Positions 12,034 through 25,200 of a stretch of 64,000 nt of DNA are shown here, piece after piece. The notes beneath the pieces are model-generated. The model did no database searches. It saw only the letters and a program-made list of their open reading frames with translations, and was not told the DNA's origin. The stretch covers positions 34,220,501 through 34,284,500 of the forward strand of contig NC_092672.1 of assembly GCF_964355755.1 (NCBI RefSeq), written 5' to 3'. The translations under genes and the position numbers were made by a program. Numbering within the stretch: position 1 is the first letter of the stretch; the number at the start of each line of letters is the position of its first letter. The DNA is from Antedon mediterranea (Eukaryota > Echinodermata > Crinoidea > Comatulida > Antedonidae).

Positions 12034-12668
12034 TTAAAGCCCCATTCCCTACGTTTTTTAGATCTAATTTAAGATCACAAACTATATTTAATGTAAAAAT
12101 AATACTATATGGTCCTATTGCGATAACTTTTTTTTGTCTTTAAACGGTTAAAAATGTGAAAAATAAGTCGATTTTAATAATTATAGCGGCCCGCTATAAA
12201 TCCCAAAATGCATTGCGCGCGGATTGATATTTTTGTTTTTCACCTGTAATTCGCCCACTTTTCGATCGATCGTGAGGCCAAAACAAATGGAAGACTCCTA
12301 ATTTTTCAGCGAAAATACCGGGTTTTCCCCAATTTGTATCAACGGAGTCTGGCAAAAATAGAAAGACAATTAATGCAGCAACTATACAACGTCAGGCTAG
12401 GTATATAGCTAGCGTACGATGTTCGCACGTTACCGATGTTTACCAGCTAGGCCTACAAAACTAAGCCTAGCCAGGCTAGGCCTAAGACCGTCCACGAGAG
12501 GTCGATCGCCGCGAGCTACTTAGGTAGTGCATTGTTTCTCACTTTTTATCATAATTTACCATAAAACGTACATTTAAGACAAGGAATGACATGGTTTAAT
12601 GTTTTTAAAGTGATATATATGTATTATTTTCCAAAAAACGTCCAAAATTGCAGGGAAGGGGTCTTTAA
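12034..12668. mobile_element. MITE family C, copy 1
   Basis: About 635 bp, almost identical to the reverse complement of 59015-59647. The ends are TTAAAGCCCCATTCCCTACG and GGGAAGGGGTCTTTAA, imperfect inverted repeats with TTAA on each side. Internal landmarks are ATAGCGGCCCGCTATAAATC, GATCGATCG and CGTCCACGAGAGGTCGATCG. It is GC-richer than its surroundings and has no open frame of note. Confidence 0.9.
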
Positions 12669-13361
12669 CTGATTAATTTATCTTAGGTCCAATAGTGACA
12701 TCAAGATTATAATGGGTTCAAGGACTGCTGAAATTCTCTATGAAACAATATTAATGAATTCTGACTCTGACCCTCTACAATTCTCAACCTTTTCACCAAG
12801 TCAAACATACAGTAATTATTATACTGTATTAATGAATATTATGCAAAATGTTTTTTTAAATAGGTTATTTTATATAGCTAATCTAACATATATTTTACTT
12901 ATAATATTTAATTGACCAGCCCTCGCTGCTGCCTAATTTCGAGAAATTTTAATTAATAAATTGAATGAGTTAATATTATTAATTATTAATACTTAGGCCT
13001 ATAGGCCTACTGGATTCCGGCCTACTTACTCTATTAAGTATTATGCATGTTATACACTTCACTTAATTATGTTTATGAGGTTCAGTAGTCATTCATGTCA
13101 GCCGTAGTTTGGCTGTTTCAGTATAACGTTAGAATGTAAAAAAAACAGCCAACATTTAGGCCTAGGCCCTACATGATTTTCGACAAGAGCCATCAGATAA
13201 CAATCTCCCTCCGGTTGATGAGTCATTCACTGAGTATAGTAAATACTAAAATGAAGGCCAACCAGGCCTAGAAAATGGGCTTATCTTATGTTGAGTTATT
13301 ATTATTACTACCAGCAGGTTTTAATACAGTTTTAAAATATGAAAATTCATGCATTCTTACC

Positions 13362-13600
13362 TATTTCAAAAGTTGGTACGATAATGATCGGCCTGGGCTA
13401 CAACAAAATGTTTTATAACTAGGCTTAGGTCTACATAAAGTAAATACGGTCCCTCGACAAAACCACCAACCGTGTGTTTTATTTTCGATGCTCTCGATCC
13501 TCTGGCTTTTTGATGTATGGTGGTTGTTGTTGTTTTGACAGCGTAGTATTGATGTGCGCATGCGTAGTTCACAAGGGAGAACATTTCTCATGCATGAATA
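13362..13600 (-). promoter_or_regulatory. possible INPP5K 5' UTR exon and promoter
   Basis: On the minus strand a strong donor (GAAATAG then GTAAGAATG) is at 13361/13362, preceded by GC-richer sequence. A palindromic TGCGCATGCG (13555-13564) resembles the NRF1 consensus. Open frames across it stop at the donor, so any exon would be non-coding. Linking it to the acceptor-like site near 8843 would give INPP5K a 4.5-kb first intron. This is inference from sequence only. Confidence 0.35.
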
Positions 13601-13905
13601 CACATTGTTATCTGTTTTATTATTTTTTAATAGTAGGCCTAAATAATGATAATTTATTTTTTATTTTTGATAGATGAGTAAATAGATATTAGGAATAGAT
13701 TAATTAGTTAGTACGCTTTAAATCAGGTGCCGTTTTCGGCCACCTCCTCGACTTGTATGGACTATATATACCATTATAAAAAGATGGGAAAATAGGGGTG
13801 TCCTATTTATTAATTGAGTGTGTTAATGTGTTGCAATACTGCTGCTTTTGTTCTTTTGTTTAGTGCATTATGTTTCAGCAACAAAGGGAAAACAACTACG
13901 CCCTG

Positions 13906-13931
13906 CCAGGGAGTTGTTAACAACTCCCTGG
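13906..13931. repeat. 26-bp perfect palindrome
   Basis: A perfect inverted repeat centred on GTTAAC with arms CCAGGGAGTTGTT. The same GGGAGTTG word recurs as an interrupted palindrome at 16746-16782 and near 16913-16930, so it may be the end of a further short repeat family. Confidence 0.85.
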
Positions 13932-14224
13932 CCCTGCATGCTGTAGAATTAATTTCGGTTTTCAAGTTAATGCAGTATATTATGGCTCTTTATTTCTATA
14001 TAATTTTTACAGATTTATAGTTAGATACAGAAAGTATATAAAGAAAGTTTTTATTCCAGTTACAAATAAAAAATATAATTTACCTAACGATAACACGTAC
14101 AGAGTAGTACATTTAATAAAGATGACAGTAGTACATTTAATAAGATCTATATCACATACTGATTATTAGGTAATCAGTAAAACCAATAAACATTATAATT
14201 TTGTCAACTGTACCATTTTGTTCC

Positions 14225-14770
14225 CAGAATTTTGCATCATCAAAACGTTATAATAGCGAATGCAAAACGGAGCTGATAATGTCGCCATGAAGAGGATGAT
14301 TGGTGTCTTCCAATATAGCATGGAATACATCGGCGAGCCGTTCGCTGTAGAAAACCAATTACTTTCCACGCTCTACCCAGCACCTTCTCAATTCGGTCTT
14401 TATCCCTCTTACATCTTACTGATATTCCTAGCCCAATATACAATATGCCCAAATAGAACATCACTGATTAGTAAAACATAAACATTCTATAGTACAAATA
14501 TCCTGCTTTACCCCAAAGAACCGAGTTTCCTCAAGCAGTACAGCCTTGTATTTAACTTCTTAACTACGATCAACATGTCCACCCATTTAAGCTTTAGTCA
14601 AACACTACTGCCATATACTTATAATTGTTAACAATCTCTACTTCCTTTACTTTAATTAATGTATACTGTCAGACCAATTATGTTTTCGAAAATCAATCCT
14701 TATTTCTTTCGTTTTATTTGGGCCGATTAGAATGCATTTGCCAACTATCTTTTACATATTTCACAACATT
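14225..14770 (-). pseudogene. LINE reverse transcriptase remnant
   Basis: Read on the minus strand across several frames, the fragment gives in order ILIGPNKTKEIRIDFRKH, EVEIVNNYKYMAVVFD, SIWAYCILG, and LADVFHAILEDTNHPLHGDI. These match the part of non-LTR reverse transcriptases after the catalytic motif (the 'KTKE..DFR' and 'YKYLG..D' motifs) and the C-terminal tail. Multiple stops and frameshifts make it a dead copy of a CR1/L2/Rex-like element (clade uncertain). Confidence 0.75.
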
Positions 14771-14792
14771 ATATAGAGTTTAGGTAATTTAA

Positions 14793-14925
14793 CCGATTGT
14801 AATGTTGTATTTAGGATGTTTTAATTCCGATTGTATTGTAGTATTTAGGATGTTTTAATTCCGATTGTATTGTAGTATTTAGGCCCTGTTTTAATTCCGA
14901 TTGTATTGTAGTATTTTATTTAAGA
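14793..14925. repeat. short tandem repeat, about 3.5 units
   Basis: Tandem units near 36 bp containing CCGATTGTATTGTAGTATTT and AGGATGTTTTAATT, with one variant unit carrying GGCCCTG. Confidence 0.8.
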
Positions 14926-15694
14926 TTTTCTAATTTCGAATCCGATTGTACTAAAATTTAAAGTGTTTAAATCCAGATAGGAATAACATAGGCCTAGTAT
15001 ATACTTTAATTTTGATTATACTTTAGTGTTTAGTTTAGTTTTTATATATAATAAGTAAGTATACCTACTTATATAGTTTTTATTTATTTATTTATTTATT
15101 CATAGGAATCACCTTTATATCGGTGTCACACATTTATCAGTTAATGGTGCATCCAATTTACAGCAGACAAAATTACAAATAACATAAGCCACAAAGTTCT
15201 AAATACTAATACTGTACATAACATCTAAACAAAATGTAAACTAATTAATTAATTAGATCTGTATGAAAATACATAATACGTAAATTGTACAATAATATAA
15301 CTACAAAAATAAAAACAGAACAACAAAAATACAGGATAGGCCTAATAAATAAATAAAACTTACAGATACATCCTCATAGGGATGTCTGTAGCTTGTTTAC
15401 TATATTAATCAATTAGTTAATTAAATTACAAATAAAATAAAATTAAATATAATAATAAAATCAATTATCAATTATATTTTTTTAAATAATAATAATGATA
15501 ATATTCGCTTTAAACTTGAAAATATTAATAATACTGATAATAAATAGATAATCCATTAACTCCATCAATAAACAATAACATTCATTTTTCCTAATCTTTC
15601 ATTTTCAGTGAATAAATTGTCTAGCATAAAGTGTTGTTTTAATTTCTGAGATCCACAATTAAAATTATCCCAGTACATACTTAATTATTGTCTA

Positions 15695-16075
15695 ACAGAA
15701 ATAATGAAGGACATTTAAATAAAAAAGGGTTTACTGTTTCTTTTTCGTTAGTACTACACATCTTACATAATCCTGTGTTTATATGATTTGACCAGGATTG
15801 TCTACGACCCTCAAGATCTAGGAGAGTTCGATATTGCTTTAAATTTTAAATTGATACTCTTAAAATTAGTTTTATCTAACAAATATTGTTCAAGGTTTGG
15901 AGTTCCTTTATACATAGTATATTCCGTTAACGTTTTTTTGCATGTAATTTCGTTTTGCATTGGGCCTTTGAAAACCACTCGTTATGATCAACTTTTGATT
16001 TTTCCTAAATGGCTTTATCCAGTTAGTAGATGGTTCTTCATTAAATTTGTCTATAAAATTTGTTTTATTTAAAAT
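15695..16075 (-). pseudogene. LINE C-terminal zinc-binding remnant
   Basis: The minus strand reads EYTMYKGTPNLEQYLLDKTN, then after a frameshift RTLLDLEGRRQSWSNHINTG followed by LCKMCSTNEKETVNPFLFKC. The CxxC...H...C arrangement, with the His position now Pro, is the zinc-binding tail found in some LINE polyproteins. It is a different element from the fragment at 14225-14770. Confidence 0.65.
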
Positions 16076-16745
16076 ATCTTTAGTTAATATAGTAATATTG
16101 TTTCAAAATCTTGGCATTCCCTAACACAGTACCTATAATAACATGCCTTATAAAAAGTACATGCATTGCTAGTTTTTGATGTTTTGTATTGTTACTTGTA
16201 CTTTGTACTGTAGGTTACGTAACAGAACAATTGTATTGTCTTCCCATTCAATAGACACCCTTCTCTACATAAAATATAATAGACCACACCCCTATAATAA
16301 TAATAATAATGGTATAGTCCATATAAGTCGAGGTGGCCGAAAACGGCATCTGATCCCGCTTTAAATCCTTGTTTGTATCAAAACTACAGGGAATTAATAT
16401 AGGCTTAACAATTGTTTCAACAATATAATATCAAAAATATATTAATTAATTATTGAATGCAACGATCATTTATATAAAGAAAAGCCTAACTTTTAATTAA
16501 TGTGTAAGTTTATATGTGAATCTTACGTAAAGGTACCGGGAAAGGTACCACATTTATTTTTAGTAATTTGTATGATATTTTTGTCAAGCAATGTATGTAA
16601 ACCCCTTCTTCCTGGTACAAATGCCAAGACAGTTAGCCTACTTAGTCGAGCACTAAAATGTATTTATTTAAAAATCAATGGGCCTTTTGTTTTCTAAATG
16701 AAATAAAGTTCCTAAAAAGATAAAAAATAAATGTATAAAATACAG

Positions 16746-16782
16746 CAGGGAGTTGTAAAATTATTTTACACCAACTCCCTGG
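16746..16782. repeat. interrupted palindrome
   Basis: CAGGGAGTTG and CCAACTCCCTGG separated by an AT-rich loop. It shares its arms with the perfect palindrome at 13906-13931. Confidence 0.75.
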
Positions 16783-18299
16783 TGAAACTAAAATCAAGTT
16801 TTTTCAGAGTAATGATTTTCAATACATTTTACATGTATTATAACATAGTAAAATTATCTTTAATATTTTTTTTATTAGATTCGGTTTACATCAAAGATAT
16901 AATAATTTCCTTGGGAGTTGTTCTCCCTGCTTAAACATCGGAAACATTTATAATTTTTCTAAAAACGATTAAAAAAACGTTAACAATTTAAATCGTTTCG
17001 CGCAATCAGAGAAAATGAGTTGAGCGCCACCAACGACCAACTTAATTTTAGTGCCAAAAAAAAAAGTGAACGTGTGTGCATTTTTTGAGAAGTCAACAGA
17101 ACAGGTTGTTTTTGTGGAAAGACATTGGGTTACTATTAAAAGTAAAGAAACTTATGACTGAAATCTTTTATTCTGTGAGTTTAAAATACAGGTATGTGTT
17201 TAACTGAATTCAAAATGATTCTTTGTAAGCGTATGTCATTTATATTACAGAAAAACAACAGAGGCTAGCTAGCTTCAGAGCCAGCAGAGACCATTTCTGG
17301 GCAGACGATCATGTTAAATTAAGCATGTTTGCTTAGGGTACCATCAATCAAGTTTGACAGGCATGCCAGACAACAACAATGGCCTAAAATTCTGAAAAAT
17401 ATGGATACTAAATGAATATATTCTGTTTAGTTATATATTGCTTATATTCTTTCACAGGATTCATCTATAATTTCAAATAAAGCTAAAATCTAAAAACTTA
17501 TTTAATTTCCACGTTTTCATATATTTTTTGTGTATATTTATTTGTTACAATTTATAGATAGATGTGATGTTTTTCTTTTAATATTCCTTTTTTGTTTATT
17601 AGATATTTTTTCTTTATATTTTGTTATAGAATAGATATGTTTTAATTTATTAATGATGTTATTTTTGACTACTTCATGTGAAGAGGTAATAATGTACTTT
17701 AATAATTCATTTCATTCTTTCTTTCTTTCCTCAATAAACAGTTGGAATCTTAATAAATTGATAATCTGTTTTTTTTATGTAATATTTTCTCTCAAAATAA
17801 TCTATTCTGATGCGGCAGATCCTTCCTCCAAACAACAATGTGGGAGATGACGCCCTGGGGATTGGTTGTGTGAATTTCGAATGAAGAAAAAGGGGAAGAC
17901 TTTAATAAAATGTGGACTAATGGGACCCTTTGTTAGGATAGGCCTACTTAGCTTGTAAAAGTTTTATCTGTTGAACTTGAAAACCTCCGGGTTTTCTTGT
18001 TTATGTACCCTAGATATAAAGAAAATGTACATATAAAGATAAGAAATATTAAAACAAACCTTTGTCCTATAATATTAAAGTGTTTGTACAATACCACTGT
18101 TTAAACTTTTTGGGTTGATTCCCCAACCATCATGAGATAGCATGACTTGTCAACCAATGACTAGTTGAAATGACATCATTTAGTGTTAAAAACAAACTTA
18201 TGAACACAAGAAAACAGGTGACACAACCATTTAAAGGGATTTTTTTTTAGTCATGGTTGTCATCTTATCATCATCATACATATTATGTACATAACACTA

Positions 18300-18440
18300 A
18301 ATTATGTACAGTATATAACATTGACCTGGGTAATGATATGTACATAACATTGACCTGGGTAAATTATGTACATAACATTAACCTGGGTAATTATGTATAT
18401 AACATTGACCTGGGTAATGATATGTACATAACATTGACCT
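18300..18440. repeat. imperfect tandem repeat, about 4-5 units
   Basis: Units built on TATGTACATAACATTGACCT followed by GGGTAA, with a period of about 28-32 bp and point differences between units. Confidence 0.85.
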
Positions 18441-19297
18441 GTTTATTTTTATTTAAAATAACATAAGAAAATAATTTAGAAACATTTGTTTGTATCAAAT
18501 GTATTTACATGACATTGACCTAAAAGAAGATGTTGTTTATAACAATTGAAACTAGAAATCTAAGAAGTTGTCTAAATAAAAAACAACAATTATCTCTTCC
18601 GTTTGTATTATAATAGAGAAGGGTAAATTACCTTGAAAACATTCTTTATTTCAAATTATTTACATAACTTTGACCAGTTTTAGTATTGCCTAAAACAATT
18701 CCTTCAACAAAACTAAGGACACTAGGTTTCATGATTTATTTACTGTAGCTAAACAAAAATAATCATGTCATGGAACTACAAACGTGATGAAAGAAAGAAT
18801 AGAAAGAAAAAAAAAACCACTTGATATCATGTGCACATTGTACCTGAATGTTGTAGCTGATAGATCTGATTGGCTGCTGCCTCATTCCCACCCACTTAAG
18901 TAAGCATTGACCATTCTGAAGCCTGATTCATCTGTTTGCACTGGCACGCAACAGCTCAAAATGAATTAATAATTATCTGCCTAGCTTATCACAACAGGTT
19001 CTATATAACATATGCCTTTTTATACTATTGAAAGGTACAGTATTACCGTCTGTACCACTGCTATTAAATATTACTCATTTGTTTTTTACAGTAATTTGCC
19101 TTGGAGTTTTTCACTTTAACAACAAATTAATTCAATTTCTTGGGGTTTTTTTTGCAGATTTTTTAATACAATTTGGAATACTGTCACAACAAGAAGGTTC
19201 TAAGGATTAAATGTTTTGATATTTTTGATTGAACATATTATGTTTTAAAGTGCTTAAAGAGTTCTTTTTTGTTGGATTTTGAGCGTCTACGTCTGTC

Positions 19298-22200
19298 ATG
19301 CTGCACAGTTCAACACCAATACCTTATGGTAAGAACAACTATTACTACCAAATGGATACAGATGAACAAAACGACCCGGCGTACGTCCAGGATTGCGCAA
19401 TAGATAGTACACGGAAAGCGCAGCAGGAGGAAGATTTGGAAGATCTTTATAGCCAACTTGCCCAAAAGGAACATGATTTAGTTCTTGCTGCGGAGCTCGG
19501 GAAAGCACTTTTAGAGGAAAATAATTTATTGTTAGAAAAGCAAGAAGATCTGAACACGGAAATTCAACAAGTTAAAGAGGTATTGTATACATTTAAAAAA
19601 AAATATTTATGTCAACTTTTAAAATGTTCTCTTATTCACAGAAAGTATCAACTTTTTAATGTTAAATTAAGGGTAGAGAGGTAGTATCTCTCTCTACTTA
19701 AGTACAAGTTGCTTACTGTACAACACTTGACAGAAAGACAACATGGTTTAAAAACAAGTACAGTGGATTACTACTGATATTAAAATATGGAATTCTCAAT
19801 TCCATATGTTTTTAGGCAAATTAATATGCAATTTAATTAAATTACTTTTTACAATAATCAATTTAAAATAGCTTGAAACCATATTGTTATTTGGGTTTAT
19901 GTTTATATTACAATCAAGGTAGTCCTTTAATTTAAGAAAACAAATAAAAAACAAACAAAATTTGTGTACGTGACTTTCGTACCGTCAAAAAAACATTTAA
20001 GAGGATCTGTTTTATGAATCAGTATGTATTGCATCAGGGAATACAATTATTTATAATTAAATTGTTAAATTAAATACTTAGCACAAATATTTGTGGTTCT
20101 TATGGCAGCCCCTGCATCTAGTATCTGCCTCAGACGTATTGGCTTATGCCTTTCCTCTGGTCAAGGTGGGCACTGGGCGAGAGAAGCCCTTGATCAATGT
20201 TAGGACCAATCAAGTTGCTTTAAAACAGTCTTGATATTGTTTGTATCAAAACCTGTTAGTGGCGGTAATTATCACTGTTGGTTTCGATTGAATAAAATAA
20301 AATAAATAAAAATATATTTCTTTTTATAAACAAAACATTTCATAGTTTGTTGTTATGGTACAGTAGGCCCTGTCTGCAATTTGGTATTTCTTTACAATTC
20401 ATCAACCATATCACTCATTATTTTCTTTTTTGTTGAAATTATTGTTTTGATTATTTACAGGAAATTGTTTAGAATCCTGGAGCCAGATATTTTCTCATGA
20501 ATTAAAACATGATAATAATAATACAATAATATTCATAATTTCATATGTCCACAAAGCCATCAATAAAACAAAGCTTGTTTACAAAATTAACGCTAACCTT
20601 GGAAGTGCTGGATTTACATATGATTATTTATTGCTTGTGTGGAGGAATTAAATGAATGGACTGTTTATGTAGTTCATTTTTGTATATTCTGTCAAAATAG
20701 AGAAATATACAGTTAGTTTATTCTTTACCATGGACCTATAAGTTGTGTCTGCAAATCATAATCATGAATTAAATAAATGAACTATGAATTAGCAGTAGTC
20801 CAATTTTGTAGTACAGTATTATACAGTAGTTTATTTTTCACTCATATTACCATGGACTTATAAATTACATATGTCTGCAAATCATAGCTCCATGAACTAA
20901 ATAAATGAACTATTAAATGAATGGACTATTTCATTTGCAATAGTTCATTTTTGTATATTTTGTCATAATAGAGAAACATACAACAGTTTATTCTTTACTC
21001 ATATTACCATACCTATAAATTATAGCTCCATGATAAATCTAACCTATACTAATTTTTTAATACATTATTTTTTAAACTGACATCTTTGTCAACAATTTTG
21101 GCACCATCAAGTGTGTGTGTTTTATTGCTTGTTGAACCATGTATATACTATATGACCACCAATTATAATCCAAGACTCGAGTACAGTAAATCCCACCCAC
21201 CAAATTTAGGCTAAATTTCATACCCTTGGGACAATACTCGGGCATACTGTACAGCATACTGCAGTGTAGTGTAAAAATAGCTATTTTTTTGTATATTGAT
21301 TCAGCATAAATTTATACTAATTTATTGATCAAGTATTTATTTTTTAAAATTGTAATGCAAAATAAGGAACAATAGTTGTACACAACAGAGAATGGTTACA
21401 TCATAAATCAATATTTATTTTCATATTATGAATATCATGTTGTACACTGTATTTTATACATTGGTTGATTGACTGTTGGTTGCAACACACAATATTCAGA
21501 TCATGGAGGTATAACTAATTTTATACCTCCATGCTCAGATCAATATTAATTCATTAGTAGGACTCCTAATGATGCGTCATATATGAACAAACCCTAGCAT
21601 GATTACCACGTGGCCTTGGTTACATCCACAGCTGATAAGTGTGTGTGAATAGACCTTAAACTAATATTATACTATAAATTCTTTTTAATTATCATATTTA
21701 AAGGTATTTTAAAAACACATATTGGGTAAGGATGAACTTCTGATTACACAGTACTTACCATTTCTAAAGCTCTATCTACACTATCAAACTTGTGACAAAA
21801 AATGTTATTTCAATCATTAAATACATTATTTTTAGTCATTCTCTGTATAAGGGTATTGCTAAACCCCGCAAACCCCTGTACAGTATAACGGGAAAATGGC
21901 AACTTTATCGTCCTCAAAAAGTTAGGACGATAGAGTTTCATGCAAAGCTCCCACCACTTTGTTAAAGCTCATGCATAAATTATTCATGAGCACCGTCCTG
22001 GGGATTCCCGTCGTGTTTCGTAAAGTCCCTACTGTACCAAGTAAGTAAGGAACGGGGATGGGGTTTTACTCAATATACTGTACCACAATGCTATTATTCC
22101 ATGTAGACACCATATAGATATCAGATCAATATAATCATTGGATTGTTGACTTAGATACCAGTATCAACAACAATGTGGACGTGTGTTCCAGTCCAACAAT

Positions 22201-25200
22201 CTGTGAATAATATGTTTGCTTATCAACTTGAGCATTAAATTCTGATTTCATCATCTACAAGAAAGTGTTTTGTTTTGTGCAGAAAATAAACTTTCTATAT
22301 TAATTTTCCCAGAAATACTATATATTTTTTATTTAAATCAAAATATTCCATTTATACTTTACATTCCATATTTTTTATTTTGCACAACAAGAACAAAAAC
22401 TTATTACATTATAATTTGTTTATTAATTTTCCCAGAAATACAACAGTTTTTATTTAAAGATGTATTGTTCCCCAAAACATGAAAAATTAAGATTAATAAA
22501 ATCAGACTTTAAACAGACCATTTTGCAGTTTTACTCAAGTTATTCACGTCTGTAAAAAGCAAACAAAAATAAAATTATTTCACTTATGAAAAGACAAAAG
22601 TAATTTTTTGCTTTAAATTACATATTTTCAGGAAAATAATTTTTTTTTTCGATCCAGTTTTTGGTCAATGTGAATAACTATTTATGTGACATGAAATGGC
22701 ATATTCAACAACAAAAATTGTAACAAAAATGTTTATTTCAATCAAAACATTCCATTTATACATTCGGGATATTAATCATTGTGTTTTAAATTGCCAATGC
22801 ATATTAATGTATTTCAATGACAAAATAGGATATAAATCTCAAGGACAGTATTTCTTGTGTACCATAGCAACCAAGAATGATTTCCTTAGTAATGTTAATT
22901 TATAGTACTTGACTAATGATATTTTGTAACCTACACAGAAGTGTGTTGATCTTAGTTTCCTACTGGATTTGTTTCTTTTGTAAGTACTTTTTAAATAATA
23001 AAGAGTATGACTAGTGTTTTCTAAGCATCTTAAAGCTCTGTCTACACTATCAATTTAGTTTGATTATATAAAACAGTGTGATGTACCCAAATATGGTATT
23101 GATATACCCAAATATGGTACTGTTATGACATCATTATGTCCATATATGGGCACATCACATTTTTTTTCACATAAAGTTTAATAGTGTAGACAGGGCTTAA
23201 CATTTTATTTTTAGTATGCCTGCCAGTAGTTCTGATTTCAATGGCCTTTATTGTTTAGAACCTATGATGTTACTTTTTATGAGTTTGATTGAGTAGGTTT
23301 TCATTTTACCTTGAATTACCTACTGTAATTGAAATTATTCAATCTTTTTGTCAGCCTGGATTAGCAGTGCCCATTTCTCACAGGGCCTGTTCAGACTTAT
23401 TTATACCCACTAAAGGGCCTTTCACACCTGTTCCGGCACGGTTCCGTCGAATCGAATGCCAATGTTTCGTTTTCATGACGCTCCACGCGGCCAAGCACCA
23501 ATCGATATGCGCGTAGCCGCGTAAAAACGATTGGATTTGCCGTCGCCGGACCGGAACCGTACCGGAGCAGGTGTCAAAGGCCCTTAAGTCATGGACCAAG
23601 TTATGATTTATTTTGAACTGTCGCTTGTGATTGGTCGACTCACTTGCGTTGCATCCTAGTGGGAACCAAGATTAACTTTGGTTGGTTGGTAACCAACTTA
23701 TCCAGGTAAACTAAACCTTATTAGGCCCTACTGTATACTATACAATATCTCATAATGCCTTTATTTACTGTAGAGGTTTGCTTTTGAAATTTCTAAATTA
23801 TTTAGAATGTATAAATATAATGACCTGACAAACCTTCAAAGTACCCTCTTCCAAACCCCCACCACCTCCCTGTAAACATTGGACCTTTTAAATAGTGTGG
23901 TCCCTGTGGATTCCCTGTCCAATTCCTCTTTGTTTGTATACAATGTTTCTTCATTTAAACATTGTGCCTCTAATTTTAATAGCATGGTCCCTTGGATTGA
24001 TTCCTTGTAATAATTTAATTGAATTTACTATGCAATCAAGATGATAAAACCTACACTGTGATTAATGATTTACTGGCTTATTTTGTAATGAATGAATTAT
24101 AATAATCTTATAATATCTTGATTAATTTCAATTAGTATAATTAACAATGCTTAATCATGACGCTATAAATTTAATTAGAACTAACAATGAATCCAGTACC
24201 TTTAAGCATATTAATTTATGGTTATTTACAAGGAATGTCCGGACACAAGTATAAAGCTCTTTCCACACTGTCAAACTTTATGTGACAACAAAATGTGATA
24301 TGCCCATATATGGACACGATTACGTCATATCACTACCATATTTGGGCACATCACACCTTTTTTTAGAAGTGTAGACAGAGCTTATTACAACAAATGTAAT
24401 GCTTGGAGTCCCATGCCATATGTTACAATAAAAAATTAAAATTTGATATTAAAATATAAATTAGGCTGATCATGTATGATGCTAGGCTGATGATCTAAAG
24501 TTCGTGGGTTTGTCGAGCCCCTCATAAGAACCCCTTGTAAGAAACCCCCTTTTTTAACAAAGCTTTCACAAACATACTGTACAAATTAATTGACATTTCA
24601 AATTTGCCAAATTTACCATGTACCATTCCCATAGTAATATTTTATTATATCACTTACCACTTTATGTGAAGAAATAAACAGATTTTTTACTATAAGTAAA
24701 TTATTAACATATATAATAGTTTAACATTAAAGTGTTCCTTCCATTTTAGTTTATACAGACTTACTGATTACTGTATGCTGCTAATCTTTCTATATAACTG
24801 TTGCTCTCCTTCACACTTCACAATAGAAGATTATGTTATATTGTATTCTAGTATGTGGGTGGTGGTGAATCTAATCTCTCATATTTGTTAAACAGTATAT
24901 CCAGCTATAATAGCCACATTAACATTTTTTTGAGTAACATACTGTAACATGGTTGGTTGGTATAAAAAGTAAAATGAAAACTGAAAATCCGCATTTACAT
25001 ATTTTGTTTTGTTTGTTATGCAAAGTGGTATGTGATAAACATTATTACAAACATTTGTCAGACTAAAATACAATTTGAAGTAACGTACATAAAAATAAAA
25101 ACTTTAAACTGAGCTTTGACGTGAACGATGTTGTAGGCAATTAAAGCGGACTGCATTAACATGCACTTAACATAGTAGAAAATGTTGTTTATTTACATTA

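Larger units (their letters stand above)
13714..16369. mobile_element. 2.7-kb composite bounded by inverted repeats of about 95 bp
   Basis: 13714-13810 and 16272-16369 are inverted copies of each other (GCTTTAAATCAG, GCCGTTTTCGGCCACCTC, TATGGACTATA and AGGGGTGT are shared). The interior holds two unrelated LINE fragments on the minus strand, a small tandem repeat and a 26-bp palindrome. It is either a non-autonomous DNA element that accumulated insertions or two inverted copies of a short element. No transposase is seen. Confidence 0.55.
16370..19297. other. intergenic region and presumed BICDL1 promoter
   Basis: No coding exon found. The last 450 bp before the BICDL1 ATG contain an inverted CCAAT box (ATTGGC near 18869) within relatively GC-richer sequence, and the 5' UTR must lie here. 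The region otherwise holds AT-rich sequence and a small tandem repeat. The transcription start cannot be placed. Confidence 0.45.

Noticed and set aside
13361-13603. Minus-strand open frames of 72-80 codons as INPP5K coding sequence
   Set aside because: They stop at or just after the donor and cannot continue in frame to the next exon. No family similarity, so at most a 5' UTR.
15788-16072. Plus-strand 94-codon open frame as a protein gene
   Set aside because: It is antisense to a LINE remnant that reads convincingly on the minus strand, and the plus-strand translation is hydrophobic low-complexity sequence.
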